Shown piece after piece: positions 12,043 through 20,916 of a DNA stretch of 64,000 nucleotides. The translations under genes and the position numbers were made by a program. The stretch comes from Tribonema minus (taxonomy: Eukaryota > Sar > Xanthophyceae > Tribonematales > Tribonemataceae). Within the stretch, counting starts at the first letter, position 1; each line of letters starts with the position of its first letter. The stretch covers positions 186,001 through 250,000 of the forward strand of contig JAFCMP010000525.1 of the NCBI GenBank assembly GCA_017506865.1, written 5' to 3'. The notes beneath the pieces were generated by a model. It saw only the letters and a list, made by a program, of their open reading frames with translations. It was not told the DNA's origin and searched no databases.

Positions 12043-15000
12043 AAGTACTTTTTATTAATTCTCGCTCAGGGCGCGAAAAAGCCCAGATGATTGGCATCTA
12101 GCTGTAAGGAATCTACATGTCGTATGACAGTCTGAAAGTGTCGCAACGACAACCACTCAAACGCCGCCGCCGCCAAATGGCATCTCGGGGTCCTCCCCTA
12201 CGTCCTCCTCCATGTGCCCCCCTCCCCTGGATTCTGCCATGTGTGTCATGACACGGCCAGAGTACGCCATGTGGAGCGCTGCCGACAGTGCCGAGCGTAA
12301 GCGCGCCAGGGCGATGCCCTTGAGAGCTTTAGGGCGCGCTCCTCCGGGCACTGACATCCTGCTGGCATACTCCGTCGCCACAGCCTCCAGCAACTTCCGC
12401 CCCTGCTCCCCGATGCTGCCAAATGACCCTATTGCCAAAGTGGCAAGTTTGTAGCAATTCTGATCATAATGACCAGAATAGTGGGTAGTCTTGGCGGCCT
12501 CTTGGTCGCGGCAGCATCGCTCGGGGTCTGCTGCAGTCTTCGCCGCCCGCGACGCCACCTGTGCCTCGAAGCAGGTAACGTCCACCATGAGCGGTAGGTG
12601 GCGTGTCGGGTCGTCGTAGCCGGTCACCGGGAAGGCGTCGGCAGGCAGCACGATGTCCATCCTGCGACTCCCCGGCGGCCCGGCGGACCCCAGAAACGGC
12701 GTGTAGTCCTCGTCCACCAGTCCCGTTTTGAGGTATTGCCGCAGGAGGCGCTGCGTGGCCCTCTTGACGCTATTGTGGACAATGGTGTCGTGCGCCTTGA
12801 CGCGTGGCGCTTGACACAGCCGTGCATGCAGGGTGCCGCCCGGCGACTTCCCGCACAGCTTGCAGCCTGCCGTCTGCTCCTCTACTCCGATGGCGCGTTT
12901 GACGGCCAGCTGCCAGGATAGGCCATCGAACGAAGCCGTTGTGGAGTACATGGGCTCGTTGAGGAATGCCATGCCGATCGAGTGCATGTGGCGCTGCGAC
13001 CGGAATCGAGCAAGTGCTTGCGTGCGTTGCGTGCCCTGCGGCAGCTGTTGCAGGTCCGCCTCCACCTTATCTGCAAGCTCCGTAGCGACGGCATCTGCAA
13101 GCGCACTCTGATTGGGGCGCTTCAGGCTACACTGCAACTGCAGAGCACTGGCGTCAAGTACGCAAGCAGCATCCGCACCAGTGCCACCACCTGCTGTCGG
13201 CCGCAGCGGCGGCTGCTGCGTAGGTGGTTGCTGCTGCAGTGGCGTTAGCGCTGGTGGCAGTATATGTTCCAGCTTGTCACCTGTTGCTGCACGTAGAGAT
13301 GTGGCAGCTGTGGCGATCGTCCGCATGAGGGGCAGGCGCGCCACCTCTGCTGCTGCTGCGCCTTGTAGCATTGCTGGTGTGGAACGCGCAGCGCCTGCAT
13401 TGACGGCTGCCGCTGCTGCGTGCGCTGGTGCTGCAGCTGTGCCGCCTGCCGTTGCTGCTGCTGCCAGTGGTGTTGCTGCTGCCGCAGGTGTTGGTGCAGC
13501 ACCTGCCGCATTGGCCGCTGCCACCGCCATTGCCGCTGTCGCAGCCGGCACGGTTGCGGCGCCGCCTGCCGACGCTGCTCCTGTTGCAGGTGCTGCAGCA
13601 GCCCTTAGGCTAGTAGGGCCTGTAGCAGCTGTATTGCCTATGCCCGCAGCCGCTGCTGTTGATGCTGCAGTTAGTGATGCCGCCGAGGCCACTTGAGGTG
13701 CAACATGTTCTGCCGCTGCTGCAGCAGCCTCTGATGCTGGAGCAGCTGCTGCTGCCGCCGCTGCTGCTGCCGCCGGAGTAGTTGCGCCGTGCGCCGCCGC
13801 TGCTGCTGCTGCCGCTGGTGCCGCCTGTGCTGCCGCCGCGGCCCCTGATCCAGCGGCAGCTGCGTCGTGTGTTGCCAGAATGGCTGCGCCATAAGCGCGG
13901 CCAGCCGCTGATGCAGTTGCCGCTGCCGGAGCGGTCGCGCCTCCACTAGCAACCGCCGCTGCCGCTGTAACAGTTGCCGCTGCTGATGCTGCTGGTGCTG
14001 GTGCTGCTGCCGCTGCTGCCGGTGCCGCTTGTGTTGCCGCATCCTCAGCAGCGTTGTCTGCAGCCGCTTGAGGAGCCGCCTGCTGCAGCACCCCCGCCCA
14101 TCCAGAGAGTGCTGGTTGCAGCGCTTGCAACGTGCCCGCCACATACGCAGCATCAGCGATGTCGCAGGCGCTGGTAATGCCAAGGCCGCCATGCCGTGTT
14201 GGGAGTCGCGCTTGCTGTAAGGCTGGGCCGTGCGCTGCCAGATGGAAGTGGGCCCCACTTTGCTCAAACTGGCGCCAGGTCTGGCCTGGTGGCTGCAGGC
14301 CCATTGAGTGCTCAAGCACCCACTGCGTGACCCGATCCCACTCCTTGGCGGCTGGCGCTGTCTGCGTAGTGGGAATGGTGCGCAGGCAGTACGTCATGCG
14401 AGGCACCACGCAGTAGCGCAGTAACCTGAACATAGCCCTCGGAGATGTCAGGCGCGCGCATCGCTCTGCGAATCGAGCCCCTGCCCCGCCTGCACCCGCT
14501 TCCCTGCGCAGCCATGCGTCCACAAAGCTGCTGTGGCCCACCGGCACCCCCAGCAACACAGCTCCACGGTTCTGATTTTCATCCGTATCCCCCACTAGCT
14601 GAACGCCCAGCTGCTGCAGCAGTTGCCGCTCGTGGTCTGTCACCACATGCCCCCTGCCAGGCAGCGCGCGTGACTTGGTGAGGTTTAGCTCCAGCCCCAC
14701 CTCCGCAAAGTGTTGTTTGAGCTGCGCCACCGCCTGTATGTCATCCTGAGTCAGCGTGCAAGCGCCTGTTCGGACGTTGGCATCGTCCATGTAGGCGCCC
14801 ATCCGCCTCCGCGCGCGCTGCGCAGCCGCCGCCTCATTGAACCGTTTCAAGCACTGAGCAATGGCGCCGCAGAAGAGCATCGGTGCCGCGGGGTCCCCCT
14901 GCTTAAACCCGCGCTGAGACATGATGATGCGCGTGGAGCCGTCAACGTGCTGGAACAGCAGGCGTGGCCGAGTGCGAACGTATGTGCCGATGAAGTAGTC

Positions 15001-17591
15001 GAGGAAGTCCGGCAGCTGTGCTGCTACCCATTCCGCTGCCGCCAGGACGAACACCATGTTGAAGGCATTCTTGAGGTCCAGCATGAACTGCCAGTGACCG
15101 AGCTCATACGCGAGTTTGCCGGCCATGGCCGCTTTCTCCGCTCCTGCTGAGACGGCTACCCCATACTGCCCGTCTGGCTCAAGGAGCTCCGCCAGGAAGT
15201 CTTTGCGGTCTGCCACGTACACCGAAGTGCATAGTCGCTGCAGCACCTCGCCGCAAACGATGGGCCGCTGCTTAGCTGTACCATCTTCCTGTTGTTCTGC
15301 AAGTGGCGTCAGGCGCCCCGCGCCATGCAACTGCCAGAAGGCATCCGGCAGCCGCGCAGCCTCCCGCATAACGGTCTGAAGCCACCGTGTGAGGACAGCA
15401 GCAAACTCATGCCGTCCCCGGCTTGTGCGTAGCGCATCCTGCAGGTGGCTGTAGCGCAGCCCCGATGGGCCTGCTCCACTGTAAGGGCTTGCTCGCTGGA
15501 TGAGCTTGGCAACCGTCTCTGGCTCAATTCCCTCCCCCTGTAACAGGCTGAGTTCTGCTGGCATGTCGGCTGCTTTCGCCACAAGCTGATCAACCATGCC
15601 GGATAGCTCATGGAGTTGTTCCCCTGGCGCAGCGGGGGGGTGTTTGGACTGCATGGCGGCAAAGCAGTCATCATCAGGTATCGCCACCGTTTTGGGCTGA
15701 AGGAAACGCGCTGCCTGCTGTAGCCCCCCCCGTGTGCCCATGCACTGTAGGACGTAGGCGTTGATCGCTGCCTCCGTTTGCTGGCGCGCGCGCCAGCGCC
15801 GGTGCGCACGCGCGTGTGCGAGGAGCGCTGGCACCAACCGGTCAAGCTCACCGCGTGCCAACATTCTGATTCTGTCGGAGCGAGTGATGCCAGGTGCGCC
15901 ATCGGTGGAGGTGATGAGTGATGGCATGAGGTGGTGTAGAATCGTGGATCTTTGCAGTCGCTGCACCCGCCCTGCGGAATCTGGCTCCCGCGCCGCATTG
16001 ACGAACATCGTCATTGTGTGTGCCAACAGATGTGTTGCTGCGTTCTCCAGTGCAGCTCCCACATAGCGACGATTGCGTGGTCTAGCAAGGCTTCTAGTTG
16101 TCGCGAACTGCAGCTTGCACAGCTCATCGAGGCTGATGCTGTCAAGCACTGCTGCGACTGCGGGGGTTGAGATGGTCCACGTGAAAAGCCCACCTGCCCC
16201 ACCTGCTGCGCCTGCAGGGCCTGGCGCTGCCGCTGCTGTCGCCGCACCTGCCGCTCTGGGGCCCCCTCCGCCGCCGCCGCGGCCGCCACGACCACAGCCT
16301 CGTCCGCCGCTGTCGCTGCTGCGACCGCTGCCACGGCCACCGCGGCCGTTTTGAGTTCGCGCGCCACTGCCGCTGTTGCTAGCACCGCCGCTGCGGCTGC
16401 TGGCATCACTGCTGCGGCCGTTGCCAGCGCCGCTGTCCTTAGTACCGGCTGCACTGCCGCCGCCGGCACCGCTGCTGCTGCCGCCTCCGGTTCTGCTGCC
16501 GCTAGTCGCTCTGCTACTGCTGATGTCTGCATCATTGCTGCCGCTGCGAACGCGTCCTCCATTGCCACGTCCGCGCCCTCCACTGCGACCCCGACCCCCT
16601 CGTGTAGCACTGCTGCCCCCGCGTTCCGGCCTCTTTGAGCTGCCGGAGGAGCTGCTGCCACCAGCCTGAGCAGCAGGTGCCTGCTGCGCGTGCGCTGGTC
16701 CCTTTGCGTAGGGGTTGCCGATGGGTGTGCACGCCGGTTGCTGCTGTGGCAGCGACGTGGTAGCTGTTGCCGTCGATGCATCAGGTGCTAGCGGTGCTGC
16801 TGATGCTGTTGTTGACAATGTTGCCGCCACTGCAGCGGGTGAAGTGATAGGCCTGCATTTGCGGCAGTGCTTGCCCGCGCTGGCATCGCTGCTGTCCACT
16901 CTGAATGTCTTGTTGGCATGAAACAGGTTTTTGCACAAGGCACACTCGGTGTAGATGGTTTGCAAGTGCGACGTGCTGAGGTCGGAGCGCTCCAGGAACG
17001 TTGTTGCTGTCCCACTGTGGTGTTTGCGCTGGTGCTTCGCCGCGATGTGGGCGTTTAACCTCTGCTGTAACGAGAGCAGCGACATGCCCTTCTTCACCAC
17101 GAGGTCGCATAAGTTGCACTTGTACTCCGGGTCCGCACTGCCTCCACCTCCAGCTTCGTCGTCTAGCATCAGACGTTGCTGTTCCAGACTGTTATGACCT
17201 GTTCTAGAGCGCTTGACTGCACTTTGCCCGCCCGTGTGCTCCCCTTCGCCTGTTTGATCGGAAATCGACCAACCGTCATTCTGTACCCTCTTGCGTTTGT
17301 GCGCTGCGCGTCCGTCTCCAGTTGCTCTGCTGCTGCCACTCGTGCCATCGTCCTGTTGACAAGCGCCATTGCCATCTGCAGCACTGGTGCTAATATCCTG
17401 CGCTTGTGCGCACGCTAGATCGGATTCCTTGCATTTCTGCGCTGATTCAGAGTTGGCAATACGGGCCTCCCGCCGCCGCCATGATATTCTTTTCATGATC
17501 TCTGCTACGCCATGGTGCTACATGCTACAGCTACATACCTATCCGCATCTCGTGGAGGCCTACTAGTATATGACCATCACCTGTACCCATG
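12043..17591 (-). mobile_element. Non-LTR retrotransposon, family A, intact copy (A-minus)
   Basis: Complete copy on the - strand. The 3' end is defined by the terminus shared by all family A copies, GAGAATTAATAAAAAGTAC (reads into 12043). The 3' UTR after the stop is about 110 bp and contains a GGGC-TTTTTCGC-GCCC potential hairpin. The 5' UTR reaches at least 17546, where homology with the + copy A3 begins, and probably 17591, directly beside TTGTACTTC. There is no poly(A) tail; the tail is AATAAAAAGTAC. Copies are nearly identical, so the family has moved recently. Confidence 0.85.
12157..17496 (-). CDS. Retrotransposon polyprotein: zinc fingers, reverse transcriptase, restriction-like endonuclease (1779 aa)
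   Basis: Order of domains: a C2H2-type finger (C127, C130, H150, H155); a second CxxC..CxxC pair (C185, C188, C211, C214); a Gly/Ser/Arg-rich stretch (about 270-440); then reverse transcriptase with GPSGLRYSH (about 677), RPIVCGE (about 745), LDLKNAFN (about 806), GFKQGDPAAPMLF (about 863), catalytic YMDD (902-905), and LGVPVG. A strongly Ala-rich insertion spans about 1140-1370. The C-terminus has a zinc knuckle-like CKLCGKSPGGTLHARLC (from about 1545) followed by RRMDIVLP and LMVDVTC (about 1610-1640), the PD-(D/E)XK arrangement of the restriction-like endonuclease in R2/CRE/NeSL-type single-ORF elements. Such enzymes nick a specific site and prime reverse transcription there. This is the only copy in the window with no frameshift, so it is the candidate active source. 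Confidence 0.9.
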   Translation of the reverse strand: MKRISWRRREARIANSESAQKCKESDLACAQAQDISTSAADGNGACQQDDGTSGSSRATGDGRAAHKRKRVQNDGWSISDQTGEGEHTGGQSAVKRSRTGHNSLEQQRLMLDDEAGGGGSADPEYKCNLCDLVVKKGMSLLSLQQRLNAHIAAKHQRKHHSGTATTFLERSDLSTSHLQTIYTECALCKNLFHANKTFRVDSSDASAGKHCRKCRPITSPAAVAATLSTTASAAPLAPDASTATATTSLPQQQPACTPIGNPYAKGPAHAQQAPAAQAGGSSSSGSSKRPERGGSSATRGGRGRSGGRGRGNGGRVRSGSNDADISSSRATSGSRTGGGSSSGAGGGSAAGTKDSGAGNGRSSDASSRSGGASNSGSGARTQNGRGGRGSGRSSDSGGRGCGRGGRGGGGGGPRAAGAATAAAAPGPAGAAGGAGGLFTWTISTPAVAAVLDSISLDELCKLQFATTRSLARPRNRRYVGAALENAATHLLAHTMTMFVNAAREPDSAGRVQRLQRSTILHHLMPSLITSTDGAPGITRSDRIRMLARGELDRLVPALLAHARAHRRWRARQQTEAAINAYVLQCMGTRGGLQQAARFLQPKTVAIPDDDCFAAMQSKHPPAAPGEQLHELSGMVDQLVAKAADMPAELSLLQGEGIEPETVAKLIQRASPYSGAGPSGLRYSHLQDALRTSRGRHEFAAVLTRWLQTVMREAARLPDAFWQLHGAGRLTPLAEQQEDGTAKQRPIVCGEVLQRLCTSVYVADRKDFLAELLEPDGQYGVAVSAGAEKAAMAGKLAYELGHWQFMLDLKNAFNMVFVLAAAEWVAAQLPDFLDYFIGTYVRTRPRLLFQHVDGSTRIIMSQRGFKQGDPAAPMLFCGAIAQCLKRFNEAAAAQRARRRMGAYMDDANVRTGACTLTQDDIQAVAQLKQHFAEVGLELNLTKSRALPGRGHVVTDHERQLLQQLGVQLVGDTDENQNRGAVLLGVPVGHSSFVDAWLRREAGAGGAGARFAERCARLTSPRAMFRLLRYCVVPRMTYCLRTIPTTQTAPAAKEWDRVTQWVLEHSMGLQPPGQTWRQFEQSGAHFHLAAHGPALQQARLPTRHGGLGITSACDIADAAYVAGTLQALQPALSGWAGVLQQAAPQAAADNAAEDAATQAAPAAAAAAPAPAASAAATVTAAAAVASGGATAPAAATASAAGRAYGAAILATHDAAAAGSGAAAAAQAAPAAAAAAAAHGATTPAAAAAAAAAAAPASEAAAAAAEHVAPQVASAASLTAASTAAAAGIGNTAATGPTSLRAAAAPATGAASAGGAATVPAATAAMAVAAANAAGAAPTPAAAATPLAAAATAGGTAAAPAHAAAAAVNAGAARSTPAMLQGAAAAEVARLPLMRTIATAATSLRAATGDKLEHILPPALTPLQQQPPTQQPPLRPTAGGGTGADAACVLDASALQLQCSLKRPNQSALADAVATELADKVEADLQQLPQGTQRTQALARFRSQRHMHSIGMAFLNEPMYSTTASFDGLSWQLAVKRAIGVEEQTAGCKLCGKSPGGTLHARLCQAPRVKAHDTIVHNSVKRATQRLLRQYLKTGLVDEDYTPFLGSAGPPGSRRMDIVLPADAFPVTGYDDPTRHLPLMVDVTCFEAQVASRAAKTAADPERCCRDQEAAKTTHYSGHYDQNCYKLATLAIGSFGSIGEQGRKLLEAVATEYASRMSVPGGARPKALKGIALARLRSALSAALHMAYSGRVMTHMAESRGGGHMEEDVGEDPEMPFGGGGV

Positions 17592-17615
17592 TTGTACTTC
17601 AGAACAGAAGTACAA
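17592..17615. other. Palindromic putative insertion target
   Basis: TTGTACTTC (17592-17600) and GAAGTACAA (17607-17615) form a perfect 9-bp inverted repeat with a 6-base spacer. The - strand element starts to the left and the + strand chain to the right, so on both strands the first retrotransposon begins just after GAAGTACAA. Confidence 0.7.
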
Positions 17616-17621
17616 TCTTGA

Positions 17622-17692
17622 TGCTAGATGCCGCTAGATGCCAATCATCTGGGCTTTTTCGCGCCCTGAGCGAGAATTAATAAAAAGTACAA
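17622..17692 (+). mobile_element. Family A fragment, 3' UTR only (A0)
   Basis: Contains only the end of the family A 3' UTR (CTAGATGCCAATCATC through AATAAAAAGTACAA). The next copy begins immediately after it. Confidence 0.85.
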
Positions 17693-17693
17693 T

Positions 17694-19032
17694 CACACCA
17701 GCAATGCTACAAGGCGCAGCAGCAGCAGAGGTGGCGCGCCTGCCCCTCATGCAGACGATCGCCACAGCTGCCACATCTCTACGTGCAGCAACAGGTGACA
17801 AGCTGGAACATATACTGCCACCAGCGCTAACGCCACTGCAGCAGCAACCACCTACGCAGCAGCCGCCGCTGCGGCCGACAGCAGGTGGTGGCACTGGTGC
17901 GGATGCTGCTTGCGTACTTGACGCCAGTGCTCTGCAGTTGCAGTGTAGCCTGAAGCGCCCCAATCAGAGTGCGCTTGCAGATGCCGTCGCTACCGAGCTT
18001 GCAGATAAGGTGGAGGCGGACCTGCAACAGCTGCCGCAGGGCACGCAACGCACGCAAGCACTTGCTCGATTCCGGTCGCAGCGCCACATGCACTCGATCG
18101 GCATGGCATTCCTCAACGAGCCCATGTACTCCACAACGGCTTCGTTCGATGGCCTATCCTGGCAGCTGGCCGTCAAACGCGCCATCGGAGTAGAGGAGCA
18201 GACGGCAGGCTGCAAGCTGTGCGGGAAGTCGCCGGGCGGCACCCTGCATGCACGGCTGTGTCAAGCGCCACGCGTCAAGGCGCACGACACCATTGTCCAC
18301 AATAGCGTCAAGAGGGCCACGCAGCGCCTCCTGCGGCAATACCTCAAAACGGGACTGGTGGACGAGGACTACACGCCGTTTCTGGGGTCCGCCGGGCCGC
18401 CGGGGAGTCGCAGGATGGACATCGTGCTGCCTGCCGACGCCTTCCCGGTGACCGGCTACGACGACCCGACACGCCACCTACCGCTCATGGTGGACGTTAC
18501 CTGCTTCGAGGCACAGGTGGCGTCGCGGGCGGCGAAGACTGCAGCAGACCCCGAGCGATGCTGCCGCGACCAAGAGGCCGCCAAAACTACCCACTATTCT
18601 GGTCATTATGATCAGAATTGCTACAAACTTGCCACATTGGCAATAGGGTCATTTGGCAGCATCGGGGAGCAGGGGCGGAAGCTGCTGGAGGCTGTGGCGA
18701 CGGAGTATGCCAGCAGGATGTCAGTGCCCGGAGGAGCGCGCCCTAAAGCTCTCAAGGGCATCGCCCTGGCGCGCTTACGCTCGGCACTGTCGGCAGCGCT
18801 CCACATGGCGTACTCTGGCCGTGTCATGACACACATGGCAGAATCCAGGGGGGGGGGGCACATGGAGGAGGACGTAGGGGAGGACCCCGAGATGCCATTT
18901 GGCGGCGGCGGCGTTTGAGTGGTTGTCGTTGCGACACTTTCAGACTGTCATACGACATGTAGATTCCTTACAGCTAGATGCCAATCATCTGGGCTTTTTC
19001 GCGCCCTGAGCGAGAATTAATAAAAAGTACAA
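17694..19032 (+). mobile_element. Family A, 5'-truncated copy (A1)
   Basis: Starts at CACACCAGCAATGCTAC, equivalent to about residue 1373 of the polyprotein, and runs through the stop and 3' UTR to AGTACAA. It is joined directly to A0 with AATC as the only intervening bases. Confidence 0.9.
17701..18918 (+). pseudogene. Partial polyprotein, endonuclease end only
   Basis: Encodes the last about 405 residues of the family A protein, including CKLCGKSPGG..H..C and RRMDIVLP/LMVDVTC, with no stop codons. The open frame extends back into the A0 3' UTR by chance. It lacks zinc fingers and reverse transcriptase, so it is dead for autonomous movement. Confidence 0.85.
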
Positions 19033-19081
19033 TCTTGCTGACAATCTGCTGACAAGTACCCCTAGGGTACAAAAGTACAAA

Positions 19082-19345
19082 CTGCATGAAAACTTTGAGA
19101 TGGAGTCTGCGTGGAGCTGGGTGGCCCTAAGACGGGTCTGTCTGTGGGGGGAGAGTCTTGTAGCTTTGTTTGGTATCCCTGCTAGTATGTGGGGGACAGT
19201 CGCTTGCGGGTGCTTTGTTGGGGGTGATGTGGGGGGCGGGGTGTGGCGTGCAGGCTTTGCATGCTACATCCAAGAGTGAGAACAAGGCGACACACCTACA
19301 ACATGGCATTTCCACAGCCACAAGTGGAATATAATAAAAGTACAA
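19082..19345 (+). mobile_element. Family B, 5'-truncated copy (B1)
   Basis: Matches 20311-20912 of copy B4 in its terminal part (TGCATGAAAACTTTGAG to the end, without the internal duplication). Ends TTCCACAGCCACAAGTGGAATATAATAAAAGTACAA-like; the TTCCAC/GTGGAA arms form a small hairpin before the terminus. Between A1 and B1 lies a 48-bp remnant (19033-19080) that itself ends AAAAGTACAA. Confidence 0.8.
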
Positions 19346-19346
19346 A

Positions 19347-19514
19347 CTGCTAGTATGTGGGGGACAGTCGCTTGCGGGTGCTTTGTTGGGGGTGATGTGG
19401 GGGGCGGGGTGTGGCGTGCAAGCTTTGCATGCTACATCCAAGAGTGAGAACAAGGCGACACACCTACAACATGGCATTTCCACAGCCACAAGTGGAATAT
19501 AATAAAAGTACAAA
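19347..19514 (+). mobile_element. Family B, 5'-truncated copy (B2)
   Basis: Starts at CTGCTAGTATGTGG and repeats the last about 168 bp of family B, ending at AGTACAA. Confidence 0.85.
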
Positions 19515-19515
19515 C

Positions 19516-19557
19516 AGCATTTCCACAGCCACAAGTGGAATATAATAAAAGTACAAA
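19516..19557 (+). mobile_element. Family B, 42-bp terminal fragment (B3)
   Basis: Only GCATTTCCACAGCC through the AGTACAA terminus, the shortest member of the chain. It retains the terminal hairpin and nothing else. Confidence 0.8.
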
Positions 19558-19839
19558 CTCAAGGGCATCGCCCTGGCGCGCTTACGCTCGGCACTGTCGG
19601 CAGCGCTCCACATGGCGTACTCTGGCCGTGTCATGACACACATGGCAGAATCCAGGGGGGGGGGCACATGGAGGAGGACGTAGGGGAGGACCCCGAGATG
19701 CCATTTGGCGGCGGCGGCGTTTGAGTGGTTGTCGTTGCGACACTTTCAGACTGTCATACGACATGTAGATTCCTTACAGCTAGATGCCAATCATCTGGGC
19801 TTTTTCGCGCCCTGAGCGAGAATTAATAAAAAGTACAAA
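19558..19839 (+). mobile_element. Family A, 5'-truncated copy (A2)
   Basis: Begins at CTCAAGGGCATCGCC, near the C-terminal codons of the polyprotein, and contains the stop and complete 3' UTR. It is inserted between two family B copies, so A and B alternate in the chain. Confidence 0.85.
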
Positions 19840-20914
19840 CAGCGTCCCAAGCTCGTTAACGCCGAAAGGCGTGGCAGCGAATGCGGCTGGTTTGGTGGGT
19901 GGGCTGGGCTGCAGGGCTTGCAGGAGCTAGCACCAGCGGCCCTCAGGTGATGCCAGCGTGCGTAGCCCCTTCGAGAGAACTTCAAACATGTGGTGGTGTC
20001 TCGGAAGCCCTGGCTGGCGTGCGGAGGAGGGACAGGCAGCGGCTTGGCGTGCTTGGAGAGCAAGCGGAGTCGGCTGCACGCCACGGCACCAACCACAAGT
20101 TACTCGCAGCGGTAAATGGCAATATCTTGTCAGGCTTGCAGCCTGCGGTGAGCCGTGACCTCGCTCATCAAGGAGGCGATGCTTTACTTAGTTATATAGC
20201 CTTTTTCTCTAGCGTCAGCGCCTGGCGCCCAGTGACTCCCTCTGCTTATCTCTATGATATCGGGGTTCACGTAGATCGCCACAATCTCCAGTTCAGGGCC
20301 CATCATGGTGACCTTGGCCTGCATGAAAACTTTGAGATGGAGTCTGCGTGGAGCTGGGTGGCCCTTAGAAGGGTCTGTCTGTGGGGGGAGAGTCTTGCAG
20401 CTTTCTTTGGTATCCCTGCTAGTGTGTGGGGGACAGTCGCTTGCGGATGCTTTGTTGGGGGTGATATGGGAGGCCCGGTGAACCACCGTCCCGCTCATCA
20501 AGGAGGCGATGCTTTGCTTAGTTATATAGCCTTTCTTTCTAGCGTCAGCGCCTGGCGCCCAGTGACTCCCTCTGCTTATCTTTATGATATCGGGGTTCAC
20601 GTAGATAGCCACAATCTCCAGTTCAGGGCCCATTATGGTGACCTTGGCCTGCATGAAAACTTTGAGATGGAATCTGCGTGGAGCTGGGTGGCCCTAAGAC
20701 GGGTCTGTCTGTGGGGGGAGAGTCTTGTAGCTTTGTTTGGTATCCCTGCTAGTATGTGGGGGACAGTCGCTTGCGGGTGCTTTGTTGGGGGTGATGTGGG
20801 GGGCGGGGTGTGGCGTGCAAGCTTTGCATGCTACATCCAAGAGTGAGAACAAGGCGACACACCTACAACATGGCATTTCCACAGCCACAAGTGGAATATA
20901 ATAAAAGTACAATC
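19840..20914 (+). mobile_element. Family B, longest copy (B4)
   Basis: Longest family B member here; the 5' end is probably truncated. It ends CAAGTGGAATATAATAAAAGTACAA, sharing the AATAAAAGTACAA terminus with family A although the bodies are unrelated. Contains the 321-codon ORF described next. Confidence 0.75.
19881..20846 (+). CDS. Family B ORF with internal 110-residue duplication (321 aa, probably partial)
   Basis: Unrecognised protein. Residues from about 95 contain two consecutive copies of a 110-residue unit (HQGGDALLSYIAF...VACGCFVGGD), with an exact 330-bp period (20162 and 20492), in frame. The protein ends GVWRASFACYIQE. No reverse-transcriptase motif is visible. It may be the C-terminal part of another retrotransposon polyprotein, or the product of a non-autonomous element. 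An in-frame TAA at 19857 precedes the first ATG, so the start at 19881 is formally possible, but the element junction is only 41 bp upstream. Confidence 0.45.
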   Translation: MRLVWWVGWAAGLAGASTSGPQVMPACVAPSRELQTCGGVSEALAGVRRRDRQRLGVLGEQAESAARHGTNHKLLAAVNGNILSGLQPAVSRDLAHQGGDALLSYIAFFSSVSAWRPVTPSAYLYDIGVHVDRHNLQFRAHHGDLGLHENFEMESAWSWVALRRVCLWGESLAAFFGIPASVWGTVACGCFVGGDMGGPVNHRPAHQGGDALLSYIAFLSSVSAWRPVTPSAYLYDIGVHVDSHNLQFRAHYGDLGLHENFEMESAWSWVALRRVCLWGESLVALFGIPASMWGTVACGCFVGGDVGGGVWRASFACYIQE

Positions 20915-20916
20915 TT

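Noticed and set aside
13112-16781. Many 60-260 codon ORFs overlapping the retrotransposon polyprotein
   Set aside because: Shadow frames of the 1779-codon ORF; they recur identically in each copy because the DNA is nearly identical.
17638-17693. ATG at 17638 as start of a chimeric protein
   Set aside because: It lies in the 3' UTR of fragment A0; the open frame into A1 is accidental.
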